A stretch of DNA of 64,000 nucleotides, taken from assembly GCA_037974335.1 (NCBI GenBank), contig CM075760.1:51230119-51294118 (forward strand), given 5' to 3'. The notes below the pieces were generated by a model. That model was not told where the DNA came from. It was given only the letters and a program-made list of their open reading frames with translations, and did no database searches. The DNA comes from Prionace glauca (taxonomy: Eukaryota; Chordata; Chondrichthyes; Carcharhiniformes; Carcharhinidae). Both the position numbers and the translations under genes were made by a program. This document shows positions 52,610 through 63,583 of this stretch, piece after piece (position 1 is the first letter of the stretch; each line of letters begins with the position of its first letter).

Positions 52610-53215
52610 TTCAATTAGATATATCTCTTGGGGCTAAGGGGATTTAATGGTGGGGGGTGGATTAGGAATTGAATCTGAGGATCAGCCATGACCATAATGA
52701 ATGGCAGGGAATGCTCAAAGGGCTGAATGGCCTACTTCCGTTTCTATTTTCTATGTATGTTTCCATGTAAACATAAACAGCCTGGGGCAGAAGTGTAACC
52801 AAAACAACCATAAAGCATAGGAGCAGAATTAGGCCACTCGGCCCATCGAGTCTACTCCACCATTCAGGCATGGTTGATAGTTTTCTCATTCCCATTCTCC
52901 TATCTTTTCCCCATAACCCCCTAATTCCCTTATTAATCAAGAACCTATCTATCTCTGTCTTAAAGACACACAATGACCGAGCCTTCTCTGCATCAAAGAG
53001 TTCCACACATTTCCCACTCTCTGGCTGAAGAAATTCCTCATCTCCGTTTTAAAGGATTGTCCCTTTACCCTGAGGTTGTGCCCTCTCTGGTTCTAGTTTT
53101 TCCTATTAATGGAAACATCCTCTCCAAGTCCACTCTATCCAGGGCTTCGCAGCATCCTGTAAGTTTCAATAAGATTCCCCCCTCATCCTTTTAAACTCCA
53201 ACGAGTACAAAAGCC
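52610..53215 (-). mobile_element. CR1-type LINE 3' ends, facing each other
   Basis: 52610-52775 is a plus-strand CR1 tail (AAGGGCTGAATGGCCTACTT). 52806-53215 is a minus-strand CR1 3' UTR plus the ORF2 end (TTAGGCCACTCGGCCCATCG, CCTGAGGTTGTGCCCTC). Confidence 0.65.
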
Positions 53216-53439
53216 GTATATCCGATGCAGGTAAGTATACAGGGATGCAACCACTTATACTGAATATGTACATGACCCATAAATTTCTCTCGGCTGCAAA
53301 TGTCAGGTGCAGTCTGGGAGTGGGTGAAGCTGTTTGAAAACCTGTTGCTCATGACGCAGTGCAGGCAGAGCACTAGGACCCGGTGGGAGCAGAAACACAA
53401 AGACCCACCCACTCATGGTTGCGTTACCAAGACAACAGC

Positions 53440-54010
53440 GCATGCGCTCTGCTCCTTGCTCAATCAAGATGGAGGCCGTAATCCTGAGCTTCGTCTCCGA
53501 AAAAAGACCGGAAGTTGCAAACACGGGACCTACGGGCTCATAGTCGAGGTTTGAGGCCTTCACCAGATATTTAGAAACCCTCCACGCCCATCCGCCAGTT
53601 CCACTGCTCCCTCTGTGTTTCCCCATCCTTACCGGCTGCTGATGAGACAGAGGAACTTCGCTCCGAATGCGGTCACCCACACTGCGCGTGCCACAAACGC
53701 CGTTGCTGACTGCGCATGTGCATTCTTTCCATATAGTGAATTCCAGTCCCGTCCCTCATTCACTACGATTGGTTGGAGGAGCAGCCGCTCCCGATCGGTC
53801 CTCCAGCCCCGCCCCCTATTCCTATTGGTCCGTACCTGTCGTCAATCAGTTCCCGGGCGTTGTGATGTGGAACATGCGCAGTGTCATTGGTGCTGGTTTG
53901 TCCCGGAGAAGCGGAGTCAGCGTTAGGCGGTGGCTGGGCGGGTCTGGAAACACTTTGTGGATCCGCTTCAGAATCATTGTCAGCCCCCTTGTTTGCAACT
54001 GCGGGGCCTC
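53440..54010. promoter_or_regulatory. CpG-rich promoter between ZNF 9 and ZNF 10
   Basis: CAACAGCGCATGCGC, CTGCGCATGTGCATTC, GATTGGTTGGAGGAG, GCCCCGCCCCC, CTATTGGTCCGTACC and ACATGCGCAGTGTCATTGG combine inverted CCAAT boxes, a GC box and NRF1-like half sites, with high CpG content. It is centred between the minus-strand gene 9 and the plus-strand gene 10, so it is inferred to be bidirectional. Candidate donors: CCGGTAAGGATGG on the minus strand (about 53630) and several weak ones on the plus strand. Confidence 0.6.
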
Positions 54011-54279
54011 TCCCTCCTGGGAATAGACCCAGATTAACGGCCCCATTTTGGCTCAGCCACTGGAGGATGGTTCATATCAGAGGATGGGGGAGGGGGACTG
54101 TAAGTAATAGGTTACACTTTGGCCTCAAATCAATTAGGACTCTGATCTCTGGGAAGGAAGGAAACCCTGGGAGGTGGGCGGGGAGGATTCACAAACACCC
54201 GCTGGAGGACCCAACACCCCCATATGACCCATTGGTTTTATTGTCAGTCTGCAGACAGGAGCTGGAGAACTGAACCCAG

Positions 54280-54876
54280 TAAAAAGTCTGACCACACCAG
54301 GCTTTAGTCCAACCGATTTATTTGATAATATTCTCACAAGCTTTCGAGGAGACCATGCAGACGCTACGACAACGGATGAATGAACATCGCTCGACAGTCA
54401 CCAGGCAAGACTGTTCCCTTCCTGTTGGCGAACACTTCAGCGGTCACGGGCATTCAGCCTCTGACCCTCGGGCAAGCATTCTCCAAGGCGGCCTTCACGA
54501 CACACGACAGCGCAGAGTCGCTGAACAGAGACCGACAGCCAAGTTCCGCACACATGAGGACCTCGTGTGCGGAACTTGGCTGTCGGTCTCTGTTCAGCGA
54601 CTCTGCGCTGTCGTGTGTCGTGAAGGCCGCCTTGGAGAATGCTTGCCCGAGGGTCAGAGGCTGAATGCCCGTGACCGCTGAAGTGTTCGCCAACAGGAAG
54701 GGAACAGTCTTGCCTGGTGACTGTCGAGCGATGTTCATTCATCCGTTGTCGTAGCGTCTGCATGGTCTCCTCGAAAGCTTGTGAGAATATTATCAAATAA
54801 ATCGGTTGGACTAAAACCTGGTGTTGTCAGACTTTTTACTGTGTTTACGCCAGTCTAACGCCGGCATACCCACATC
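54280..54876. mobile_element. Palindromic Penelope-like element C, with 14-base target duplication
   Basis: Two arms of about 274 bases are inverted copies with about two differences, separated by an 11-base loop at 54554-54564. Each arm joins the family's 3' tail to its GIY-YIG-like coding segment in opposite orientation (FEETMQTLRQRMNEHRST, SLPVGEHFSGHGHSA, KFRTHED). AGAACTGAACCCAG occurs on both sides (54266-54279 and 54877-54890). Only the right end has the terminal extension (TTTACGCCAGTCTAACGCCG...CACATC). It lies in intron 1 of ZNF 10. Confidence 0.75.
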
Positions 54877-55067
54877 AGAACTGAACCCAGACAGAGGAGT
54901 GGGTGAGATGGGTTTGGAAGCCCAGGAAGGAGGAAGAATGTGTGGGATGGGGATTTGGAGATTTGAGCGAACAAGGGAGGGAAAAAATGTTCCACAGAGA
55001 CCGGAATTATTTGTTTCGATTTTTTTTTTCCCTAGACTGACAGTGGTTTTGTAAACTTCTTTTGCAG

Positions 55068-55427
55068 AATATTTGAAATGGAAGTTTTACAGGCAGGAAA
55101 GTCAAATTAAAATTCTTACTAAAATTTCACAGTTGCTCGATTTATCAGCACCTGAACACTGTCAATCTTAGAATGTGGAAGGAGAAATGTTTCTCTGTTT
55201 TGTCTGTGGGAAAAGATTTGAAACATCAGTGTGACTGGAAAAGCACCGAGACACACACAGTGGAGTGAGAGTGTTCCAGTGAACCAACTGTGGAAAGAGT
55301 TTTAACCAGTTACACAGCGTGAAAAAATATCCCACCATTCAAAGTGAGGTAAAACTGTACATGTTCTGTGTGCAGATGAATCTTGAACTGATTATCCAAC
55401 CTGCAGAGACACAGGGATACCGGCACC
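55068..55427 (+). other. Exon 2 leader of ZNF 10
   Basis: Acceptor TTCTTTTGCAG, exon opening AATATTTGAAATGG. It contains the upstream frame at 55187 and a dead finger at about 55273 (FQ-stop-TNCGKSFNQLHSVKK). Confidence 0.6.
55187..55234 (+). CDS. Short upstream reading frame (15 codons) in the ZNF 10 leader
   Basis: MFLCFVCGKRFETSV then TGA, the N-terminal half of an old finger. Same length and position as in gene 2 (7756-7803). Confidence 0.35.
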   Translation: MFLCFVCGKRFETSV

Positions 55428-56018
55428 ATGGAGAAAAGATGGAGATGTGGGGACTGTGGGAAGGGATTCCGTTGCCCATCTGCCCTGGAAACTCATCAAC
55501 GGGTTCACACTGGGGAGAGTCCTTTCACCTGTTCCACGTGTGGGCAGGGATTTAGCAAGTCATCCACACTGCAGTCACACCTGCGTGTTCACACTGGAGA
55601 GAGGCCATTCATCTGCTCAGAGTGTGGGAAAGGATTCACTCAGTCAACCAACTTGCTAACACACCATCGAGTTCACACCCGGGAGAGACCATTTACTTGC
55701 TCTGAGTGTGGGAAGAGATTCACTCAGTCCTCCAACCTACTGATACACCAGCGAGTTCACACTGGAGAGAAGTCATTCATCTGCTTTGAGTGTGGGAAGA
55801 GATTCACACAGTCAGCCAACCTGCTGATACACCAGCGAATTCACACTGGAGAGAGACCTTTCACCTGCTCTGCATGTGGGAAGGGATTCAGCAGGTTATC
55901 TATCCTACAGGAGCACCAGCGCATGCACACCAGGGAGACGCCATTCATCTGCTCTGTTTGTGGGCAGAGATTTACTTGGTCCTCCCTCCTGCTGAGACAC
56001 AGGCTAGTTCACAAGTGA
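55428..56018 (+). CDS. C2H2 zinc-finger protein, 7 fingers (ZNF 10)
   Basis: The 196-residue product starts [20 protein letters not shown] in CACCATGGAG and has seven intact C2H2 fingers, ending [24 protein letters not shown]. Helices vary ([42 protein letters not shown]). QSSNLLI and QSANLLI in adjacent fingers suggest a local duplication. It has its own leader exon (from 55068) and the promoter at 53.5-54 kb shared with ZNF 9. A near-identical inverted copy is ZNF 11. Predicted nuclear DNA-binding factor. Confidence 0.9.
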   Translation: MEKRWRCGDCGKGFRCPSALETHQRVHTGESPFTCSTCGQGFSKSSTLQSHLRVHTGERPFICSECGKGFTQSTNLLTHHRVHTRERPFTCSECGKRFTQSSNLLIHQRVHTGEKSFICFECGKRFTQSANLLIHQRIHTGERPFTCSACGKGFSRLSILQEHQRMHTRETPFICSVCGQRFTWSSLLLRHRLVHK

Positions 56019-56225
56019 TTACGTGAGTTGGATTCTGCTGTTATTGTTGCTGTTAATCACATCCAGGACTGAAACGTGTCTATTCATATACAATGTTGAT
56101 GGGAGGTGTGTGTCTGTCCCATTGTTTAGAGTGAATTGAAATTGTGAGTTGAACCATAGAATCCCATAGAACGGCCAGAAGAAGGCCGTTCGGCCCATCA
56201 AGGCTGCACCTACTCTGACCCCTAT
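56019..56225 (+). other. 3' flank of ZNF 10
   Basis: GGATTCTGCTGTTATTGTTG, then a SINE-tail-like GAAGAAGGCCGTTCGGCCCA, cut by the CR1-A insertion. The same sequence lies beyond gene 11. Confidence 0.5.
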
Positions 56226-56972
56226 TTAAAGGGCGAAAAGCTGCAGCACGCTACGGTGCAGAGGGACCTGGGGGTCCTTGTGCATGAGTCGCAAAAACCC
56301 AGTCTGCAGGTGCAAATGGGATGCTGGCCTTTATAGCGAGGGGGACAGAATATAAAAGCAGGGAGGTCTTGCTGCAACTGTATAGGGCACTGGTGAGGCC
56401 GCAGCTGGAGTATGGTGTGCAGTTTTGGTCGCCACACTTGCGCAAGGATATTTTGGCCTTGGAGGGAGTGCAGAGAAGGTTCACTAGGCTGATACATGAG
56501 ATGAGGGGGTTGGACTATGAAGAGAGACTAAATAGACTGGGTCTGTATTTGCTGGAGTTGAGAAGAATGAGGGGGGATCTTATAGAGACGTATAAGATAA
56601 TGAAGGGGATGGATAGGTAGAGGTAGAGGTAGAGAGATTCTTCCTGCTTAGAAAGCACAGCAGGACTAGAGAGCACAGCCTCAAGATAAGGGGGGACAGT
56701 TTTGATGAGAGTTGAGGAGGAACTTCTTCACTCAAAGGGTGGTGAATCTCTGGAATTCTCTGCCCGTTGAAGTGGTGGAGGCTACCTCGCTAAATATATT
56801 TAAGTCACGGGTAGATAGGTTTCTGATAGACAAGGGAATTAAGGGTTATGGGGAGAAAGTGGGAAAGTGGAACTGATCCACTTCAGATCAGCCATGATCT
56901 TATTGAATGGCGGGGCAGGCTCGAAGGGCTAGATGGCCTACTCCTGCTCCTATTTCTTATGTTCTTATGACT
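56226..56972 (+). mobile_element. 5'-truncated CR1-A LINE in the left arm
   Basis: Begins in the post-RT region (GCGAAAAGCTGCAGCACGC) and encodes GMLAFIARGTEYKSREVLL, RRFTRLIHEMRGLDYEE and LPVEVVEATSLNIF with small shifts. Ends CTTATGTTCTTATG. It was duplicated with ZNF 10. Confidence 0.85.
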
Positions 56973-57881
56973 GTGGCTATTGTACTGAGATGGGTAGAAA
57001 ACTGATTGGCAGACAGGAAACAAAGAATCGGATTAAACGGGTGTTTTTCCAATGGGCAGGCAGTGACTATTTGGATAACTCAGGATCAGTGCTGGGGCCT
57101 CAGTTACTCACCTGCCATGGGTCTTGGTTTTTTTTTCCAGTTTATTATGCATCATTTTTAAAATGTTGCTTCCTAATAATCTAATTTAAAACCGTGGATA
57201 AACTCAACCCGCTTATGGAAAATCAGTGACTCTCTGATCAAGAATCTTACTGACTACTGCTTACATTCTGGTCACCGTATTATTTTTTTAAACATCCAGG
57301 CGCTGGAGAGGGTGCAGAGAAGATTTTAATGATGAGATTTTAATGTAGAAGCCAGCTCACCACCACCTTCTGAAGGGCAATCAGGGATTAGCCATAAATG
57401 CTGGCAAAGCCAGCAATGCCCACATCCCATAAATAACTTTCAAAATGTGTGTGTGTTTTTATCAGGAAAAGATTGACAGACGAGCTCTGCTTTCTTGAGA
57501 AATGAAGGCTGAGGGGTAACCTGAGCAGAGGTCCTCAAAATTATAAAAATGTTTAGACACTGAAATAGTGTTTCCTCTTGAGGGGAAGAGCAAAATGTAA
57601 AGTTTATTTATTCGTCACAAGTAAGCTTACATTAACACTGCAGTGAAGTTACTGGGAAACTGGAGACCATCAATTTAAAACAGTCATTAAGAAATCCAAT
57701 AGGAAATCCAGGATAAATTTCTCCACACAGAGTGGTGAGAATATGGAAATCACAACTACAGGGAGTGAAATGAACAATCTAGACGTGTTTCAGGGGAATC
57801 TCAACAAATACTTACGAATGATTTATTTCAAAAAGACTAAAACAATAAAGTGACAGGAGATGATTTGAAGTGTGTGAGATT
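56973..57881 (+). mobile_element. Mosaic of LINE and SINE scraps
   Basis: A CR1 RT scrap at 57085-57120 (GGATCAGTGCTGGGGCCTCA) and post-RT scraps at 57290-57330 and 57440-57830, a type B SINE tail at 57345-57440 (ATTAGCCATAAATGCTGGC) and a reversed A2 SINE tail at 57606-57655. No host gene. Confidence 0.5.
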
Positions 57882-57931
57882 CTGTGTGTGTGTGTGTGAG
57901 ACTCTGTGTGTGTGTGTGTGTGAGAGACTCT

Positions 57932-57963
<32 letters not shown>

Positions 57964-58026
57964 CTCTGTGTGTGTGTGTGAGACTCTGTGTGTGTGTGTG
58001 AGACTCTGTGTGTGTGTGTGCGTGCG
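57882..58026 (+). repeat. (TG)n microsatellite with GAGACTC interruptions
   Basis: TGTGTG runs broken five times by GAGACTC or GAGAGACTC, giving a minisatellite-like higher order. Confidence 0.95.
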
Positions 58027-58439
58027 TATGTTGCTTTTCATTGATGTCACAGAAACCTTCCTCTGTCTGAGCAGACAATCTGCTCCTGAATGATGTGAAT
58101 TGTACAACTCAGAGATTCTCCATTCAGAATGACCATGTGCTGTGTAAAACCTGACATCTCCACAACCAGACTCCACTTCTCCTGGAACAACGTGAAGTGA
58201 CTACAATTTTCTAGATTGATTTCTTTGCTCTCAGTATTTTCTCAGTTCATAAACTCCATCATTATCCTTGAACACACCCATGGTCTCCACTTTAAATACT
58301 TCCCTTTTCTTACCAACATCTAGCAATTGGATTGCTGCAATTACAGGAACCCATTCTGTCAATCTGATTCCCACCTAACACCAACCCATATACCCATCTG
58401 AGTTCCAGATTTTAATGAGATTTCTCAAAACACAGCCAG
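58027..58439. other. Intergenic stretch, nothing recognised
   Basis: About 410 bases of ordinary sequence with no supported feature. Confidence 0.35.
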
Positions 58440-58705
58440 CCAGGCAGCACGGTGGTTAGCATTGCTGCCTCACAGTGCTAGGAACCCGGGTCTGTGTGGA
58501 GTCTGCACATTCTCCCTGTGTATGTGGGTTTACTCCCACACTCCAAAAATGTGCAGATTAGATCGATTGGCCATGCTAAATTGGCTCTTAGTGTCGGGGA
58601 TTAGCAGGATAACTAAATGGGTTACGAGGATAGGACTGAATGGGATCATTGTCAGTATAGGCTCAGTGACTCCTTCTGTACTGCACGGATTCAATACTGT
58701 CTGTA
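58440..58705 (+). repeat. Type A SINE with internal deletion
   Basis: GGCAGCACGGTGGTTAGCAT head. The B box passes straight to GTCTGTGTGGAGTCTGCACA. The tail ends near TGTACTGCACGGATTCAATA. Confidence 0.7.
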
Positions 58706-58864
58706 CTATCATTACATTGGATCCAATACTGTGTTCACTAACACACTACAGCCTGACTCTTGTTATTGGAATAAAAACTGTGTTTGTTAAGCTCAGAGTA
58801 AGTAAATCAAGCCAATCCATGATGAAGGCTCATCCAGCCACGAAACATTGGCTGGAATCTCTCT

Positions 58865-59246
58865 GTAAGTCTCACAACACCAGGTTAAAGTCCAACAGGT
58901 TTATTTGGTGGCACAAGCCACAAGCTTTTGGAGTGCCGACCTTCATCAGGGGAGTGGAAGACCTGTTCGCAAACAAGTCATAAAAAGACACAAACTCAAT
59001 TTACAAAATAATGGTTGGAATGTGAGTTTTTACAGGTAATAAAGTCTTAAAGTACAGACAGTGTGAGTGGAGAGAGGGTTAAACACAGGTTAAAGAGACG
59101 TGTATTATCTCCAGACAGGACAGTTAGTGAGATTTTGCAAGCCCAGGTGAGTCGTGGGGATTACAGGTAGTGCGGCATGAACCCAAGATCCCAGTTGAGG
59201 CCGTCCTCGTGTGCGGAATTGGCTATTAGTGTCTGCTCAGCCATTC
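58865..59246 (-). mobile_element. Penelope-like element D, 3' part
   Basis: The reverse complement runs from a KFRTHEDGLN-like end (GTCCTCGTGTGCGGAATTGG) through the 3' UTR to CCTGATGAAGGTCGGCACTC, AAATAAACCTGTTGGAC and CTGGTGTTGTGAGACTTAC. Confidence 0.65.
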
Positions 59247-59279
59247 ACAGAAAAGCTATTCTATTGAATGGCGGGGTAT

Positions 59280-59790
59280 TTACCCAGCATCACTCGCGGC
59301 GGTGAATGTCTCCTATCCTAGTCACACTGTAGTAATGCGCAGGCGCAGAACTGCCCCAGTCTGGAGCATGCGCAGTGGCAGTGCTGGACGGAGGAAGCTG
59401 CTGCTTTCTTGTCTCTGCGGCGGGTAAGGTAGCGGCGAGTCCGAGCGATCGGAGGGCGCAGGGAGGTGATCGGAATAGGTTTATAAATACCAAGTAAAAG
59501 CATTGAACCCCGAATCAGAAGGTCCAGGCCAGCCCCGCGGTTGTCCGGAATCACCCCGCTTCCAGCCGTTAGAGACCCCGGTTAAACAGCCGCCATCTTG
59601 AGAGGGAGCCGTGTGCGGAGGTACGCATGCGTGGCCAGCCCTGTCAGCAGGAGGAGATAATGTTGTTGCTGACAGCAGCAGGAACAATCCTGACTGTGTC
59701 CCCACCCCCAGCAAAACTAGGGAACATTTTCCAGCACTTGATCAATGGCCTCTCCCTGGAGAGGGAGCATGCGGTGTCCGCGGGCGCAGT
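59280..59790. promoter_or_regulatory. Orphan CpG promoter with NRF1- and YY1-like sites
   Basis: AATGCGCAGGCGCAGAAC, GAGCATGCGCAGTGGC, ACAGCCGCCATCTTGAGAG (YY1-like), GTACGCATGCGTGGCC and CAGCAGGAGGAG. It aligns with 33215-33600 over its ends. A Penelope-like piece lies on the left and a CR1-A tail on the right. No gene is attached in the window. Confidence 0.5.
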
Positions 59791-59795
59791 CGATG

Positions 59796-60033
59796 CCTTA
59801 AGAACATAAGAAATAGGATAGGCTATCTAGCCCTTCGAGCCTGCCCCGCCATTCAGTAAGATCATGGCTGATCTGAAGTGGATCAGTTCCACTTTCCCTC
59901 TTTCTCCCCGTAACCCTGAATTCCCTTGTCTGTCAGAAACCTATCTACCCGTGACTTAAATATATTTAGTGAGGTAGCCTCCACCACTTCAATGGGCAGA
60001 GAATTCCCTTGATTCACCACCTTTTGAGTGAGT
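59796..60033 (-). mobile_element. CR1-A LINE 3' end, reverse
   Basis: AAGAACATAAGAAATAGGAT, CCATTCAGTAAGATCATGGC and CCTCCACCACTTCAATGGGC mark a third CR1-A tail near the inverted duplication. Confidence 0.8.
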
Positions 60034-60261
60034 TCCGCCTTCCGCGCCCGCTGGACACCGCAGGGGCTGAGGTGCATGACATACCCCGACAATTGCATTT
60101 TGATTTGATGTGTTTTAAGTTTCTTTTGTACTTTTTGTTTTTGTTCGGGCCGTTCCCCCTTCCTTTTGGGGAGCTGCCCCTTTTACTTTGTCCTAATGTA
60201 ATTTGACTTTGTTTATTTGGTTTGGCCTTAAAAGAGTTTGATCCATGGCCTCATGTGCTGT
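60034..60261. other. Unassigned short stretch
   Basis: GC-rich start (TTCCGCGCCCGCTGGACACC) then T-rich sequence. Possibly a repeat, not recognised. Confidence 0.3.
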
Positions 60262-60890
60262 GGTGTTTCAAAATCTACATTGAATCCAAGAGTTGGGATG
60301 TCTTGTTGAAGTTGTACAAGACCACACTTGGAGTACTGTGGAGTTCTGTTCATCCTATTATAGAAAGGATATTATTAAACTAGAAAGAGTGCAGAAAAGA
60401 TTTACTAGGATTCCAACGGGACTTGATGGATTGAGTTATAAGGAGAGGCTGGATAGACTGTGACTTTTTTCTCTGGAGTGTAGGAGGCTGAGGGGTGATC
60501 TTATCGAGGTCTATAAAATAATGAGGGGCACAGATCAGCGAGATAGTCAATATCTTTTCCCAAAGGTAGGGGAGTCTAAAACTAGAGGGCATAGCTTTAA
60601 GGTGAGAGGGGAAATACAAAAGTGTCCAGAAAGGCAATTTTTTCACACAGAGGGTGGTGAGTGTCTGGAACAAGCTGCCAGAGGCAGTAGTAGAGGGGGG
60701 TACAATTTTGTCCATTAAAAAGCATTTAGACAGTTACATAGGAGAGGATGGCTATAGAGGGATATGGGCCAAACGTGGGCAATTGGGATTAATTTAGTGG
60801 TTTAAAAAAAGGGGCTGCATTGAGAAGTTAGATCGAAAGGCCTGTTTCCATGCTGTAAACCTCTATGACTCAATTACATACTTTTTACTT
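60262..60890 (+). mobile_element. CR1-type LINE 3' end (family C)
   Basis: WDVLLKLYKTTL-like, RRFTRIPTGLDGLSYKER-like and VYKIMRGTDQRDSQYLFPKV segments, then a UTR with TTTAAAAAAAGGGGCTGCAT and CTGTTTCCATGCTGTAAAC. Confidence 0.8.
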
Positions 60891-61454
60891 GTTGTGAGAT
60901 TTCCTGCCTCTACCACCTTTCCTCCGTTTCTCTCTCCATGGACTCTGACCAGAATTCTCTGGCCATTCATGCCGGTAGGATTCTGCATTCCTGCCGGCAG
61001 CACACACCTCCGCCCGTGGGTTTTCTGCTGGTGTGGGGTGATGTTAATGTGAATTCCCATGGGGAGCAGTTGATCAGAGAGTCCTGCTGCTAGCAAACAT
61101 CACATCACTTCCCATCAGCGGGAAACACACTGCTGGGAGGCCGGAGAATCTTACCCACTGTCTGACCTGTGAGTATTTCCAGCATTTTCTGTGTTTATTT
61201 CAGATATCCCACAGCTGCTCTATTTTGCTATTATTTTATTGGAGGCATTGCTCACAGAACCAACTTTAGAAACACGATTGACTAATTTTTTTAATCCACA
61301 GATGCTCTGGTCCGCCTTGTTGTCCAACAAGGGGCATACACGCGATGGGTCGTGCGAGGGCTGCTCTTGGATGTTGCTTCGAGAGTTGCCTAGAGCTTCA
61401 TGTCGTTAGCGTACACTTAAACTGATGGACAACATGACTGCTCAGTGACTATCA
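60891..61454. repeat. Mixed repeat debris
   Basis: A CR1 scrap (TGTGAGATTTCCTGCCTCTA) near 60895, a hairpin-repeat scrap near 61170-61205 and repeat Z at 61310-61415 (GGCTGCTCTTGGATGTTGCT, AGAGCTTCATGTCG), reverse to 24526-24645. Confidence 0.45.
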
Positions 61455-61790
61455 CTGTTTGTTGTGCAGATACATGGATTTGGGCCAGTATCTGTGGGAG
61501 TTTGCACATTCTCCCCGTGCTTGGATGGGTTATCTCCGGGAGCTCAGGTTTCCTCCCACACCCCAAAAAACGTGCACTTAGGCTGATTGGCAGTAACACA
61601 TTGTCCCTAAATTAGTCTCCCCTCAATCTGGTTATAATTCCTTTATTGTGGAGTCCAATAGGCGTAGACAAAGGTCGTAGGGAGAAGAGGGCACTCACAA
61701 TGTTAAAATGGTGGCACAGGCTCATTGGGCCGAAGGGCCGGTTTCCCAGGCTGTGTTGTTCTCTGTTCTTTGTAATTATGAAACAAAATG
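61455..61790 (+). repeat. Type A SINE variant
   Basis: GGAGTTTGCACATTCTCCCC, GGTTTCCTCCCACACCCC, tail TTGGGCCGAAGGGCCGGTTT. Head missing or diverged. Confidence 0.65.
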
Positions 61791-61872
61791 CTAGAAAATC
61801 TCAACAGGTCAGACAGCATCTGTGGGGATGGAACCAAAGTCTGAAACATTGACTCTGTTCTCTCTCACAGAT
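61785..61872 (+). repeat. Fragment of hairpin-forming repeat
   Basis: AAAATGCTAGAAAATCTCAA and CAGACAGCATCTGTGGGGA, one arm of the folded-back family. Confidence 0.55.
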
Positions 61873-62041
61873 CAGCTCCTGTGATCCTTGGGTGGAGTTT
61901 GAGGGATTGGAAGATTCTGTTAAGGTCCTGGTTAGTTGTGAGTAAATAAAATCCCTATTCTTCACTTCCTGCCTCTTTCCCTCTCCTCCCATGTATCCAA
62001 TAGTCATGTGTAGACCCACCTCCCTTCCCTGAAGGGTGTTA

Positions 62042-62780
62042 CATAAGAACATAAGAAATAGGAGCAGGAGTAGGCCATCTAGCCCTTCGAACCTGCCCCG
62101 CCATTCAATAAGATCATGGCTGATCTGAAGTGGATCAGTTCCACTTTCCCACTTTCTCCCCATAACCCTTAATTCCCTTGTCTATCAGAAACCTATCTAC
62201 CCGTGACTTAAATATATTGAGCGAGGTAGCCTCCACCACTTCAACGGGCAGAGAATTCCAGAGATTCACCACCCTTTGAGTGAAGAAGTTCCTCCTCAAC
62301 TCTCATCTAAACTGTCCCCCCTTATCTTGAGGCTGTGCCCTCTAGTCCTGCTGTCCTTTCTAAGCAGGAAAAATCTCTCTACCTCTACCTCTACCTATCC
62401 ATCCCCTTCATTATCTTATACGTCTCTATAAGATCCCCCCTCATTCTTCTCAACTCCAGCAAATACAGACCCAGTCTATTTAGTCTCTCTTCATAGTCCA
62501 ACCCCCTCATCTCCGGTATCAGCCTAGTGAACCTCCTCTGCACTCCCTCCAAGGCCAAAATATCCTTGCGCAAGTGCGGCGACCAAAACTGCACACCGTA
62601 CTCCAGCTGCGGCCTCACCAGTGCCCTATACAGTTGCAGCAAGACCTCCCTGCTTTTATATTCTGTCCCCCTCGCTATAAAGGCCAGCATCCCATTTGCA
62701 CCTGCAGACTGGGTTTTTGCGACTCATGCACAAGGACCCCCAGGTCCCTCTGCACCGTAGCATGCTGCAGCTTTTCGCCC
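62042..62780 (-). mobile_element. 5'-truncated CR1-A LINE in the right arm
   Basis: Same truncation point (GCTGCAGCTTTTCGCCC reversed) as the left-arm copy, hence duplicated rather than inserted independently. Confidence 0.85.
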
Positions 62781-62992
62781 TTTAAATAGGGGTCAGAGTA
62801 GGTGCAGCCTTGATGGGCCGAACGGCCTTCTTCTGGCCGTTCTATGGGATTCTATGGTTCAACTCACAATTTCAATTCACTCTAAACAATGGGACAGACA
62901 CACACCTCCCATCAACATTGTATATGAATAGACACGTTTCAGTCCTGGATGTGATTAACAGCAACAATAACAGCAGAATCCAACTCACGTAA

Positions 62993-63583
62993 TCACTTGT
63001 GAACTAGCCTGTGTCTCAGCAGGAGGGAGGACCAAGTAAATCTCTGCCCACAAACAGAGCAGATGAATGGCGTCTCCCTGGTGTGCATGCGCTGGTGCTC
63101 CTGTAGGATAGATAACCTGCTGAATCCCTTCCCACATGCAGAGCAGGTGAAAGGTCTCTCTCCAGTGTGAATTCGCTGGTGTATCAGCAGGTTGGCTGAC
63201 TGTGTGAATCTCTTCCCACACTCAAAGCAGATGAATGACTTCTCTCCAGTGTGAACTCGCTGGTGTATCAGTAGGTTGGAGGACTGAGTGAATCTCTTCC
63301 CACACTCAGAGCAAGTAAATGGTCTCTCCCGGGTGTGAACTCGATGGTGTGTTAGCAAGTTGGTTGACTGAGTGAATCCTTTCCCACACTCTGAGCAGAT
63401 GAATGGCCTCTCTCCAGTGTGAACACGCAGGTGTGACTGCAGTGTGGATGACTTGCTAAATCCCTGCTCACACGTGGAACAGGTGAAAGGACTCTCCCCA
63501 GTGTGAACCCGTTGATGAGTTTCCAGGGCAGATGGGCAACGGAATCCCTTCCCACAGTCCCCACATCTCCATCTTTTGTCCAT
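62993..63583 (-). CDS. C2H2 zinc-finger protein, 7 fingers (ZNF 11, inverted copy of ZNF 10)
   Basis: 196 residues from [14 protein letters not shown], seven intact fingers, differing from ZNF 10 at about two residues (Glu2 to Asp, and CGQGF to CEQGF in finger 2). Neither is a predicted base-contacting position, so binding specificity should be the same. An in-frame upstream ATG exists (63697, MNVVNLWGQQEEKV), but that part is not shared with ZNF 10. The duplication break at about 63615 removed the ancestral leader, intron and promoter. The nearest upstream neighbour is the divergent ZNF 12 only 300 bases away. Whether it is expressed is uncertain. It is kept as coding because the frame is open. 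Confidence 0.75.
   Translation of the reverse strand: MDKRWRCGDCGKGFRCPSALETHQRVHTGESPFTCSTCEQGFSKSSTLQSHLRVHTGERPFICSECGKGFTQSTNLLTHHRVHTRERPFTCSECGKRFTQSSNLLIHQRVHTGEKSFICFECGKRFTQSANLLIHQRIHTGERPFTCSACGKGFSRLSILQEHQRMHTRETPFICSVCGQRFTWSSLLLRHRLVHK

Larger units (their letters stand above)
55398..56972 (+). repeat. Left arm of the ZNF 10/11 inverted duplication
   Basis: Reverse complement of 62042-63615, about 99% alike by eye. It starts at CAACCTGCAGAGACACAGGG and ends exactly at the 3' end of a CR1-A LINE. Confidence 0.9.

Noticed and set aside
57812-58176. Frames rich in Ser-His-Thr or Cys-Val on either strand
   Set aside because: Products of the TG microsatellite, not genes.
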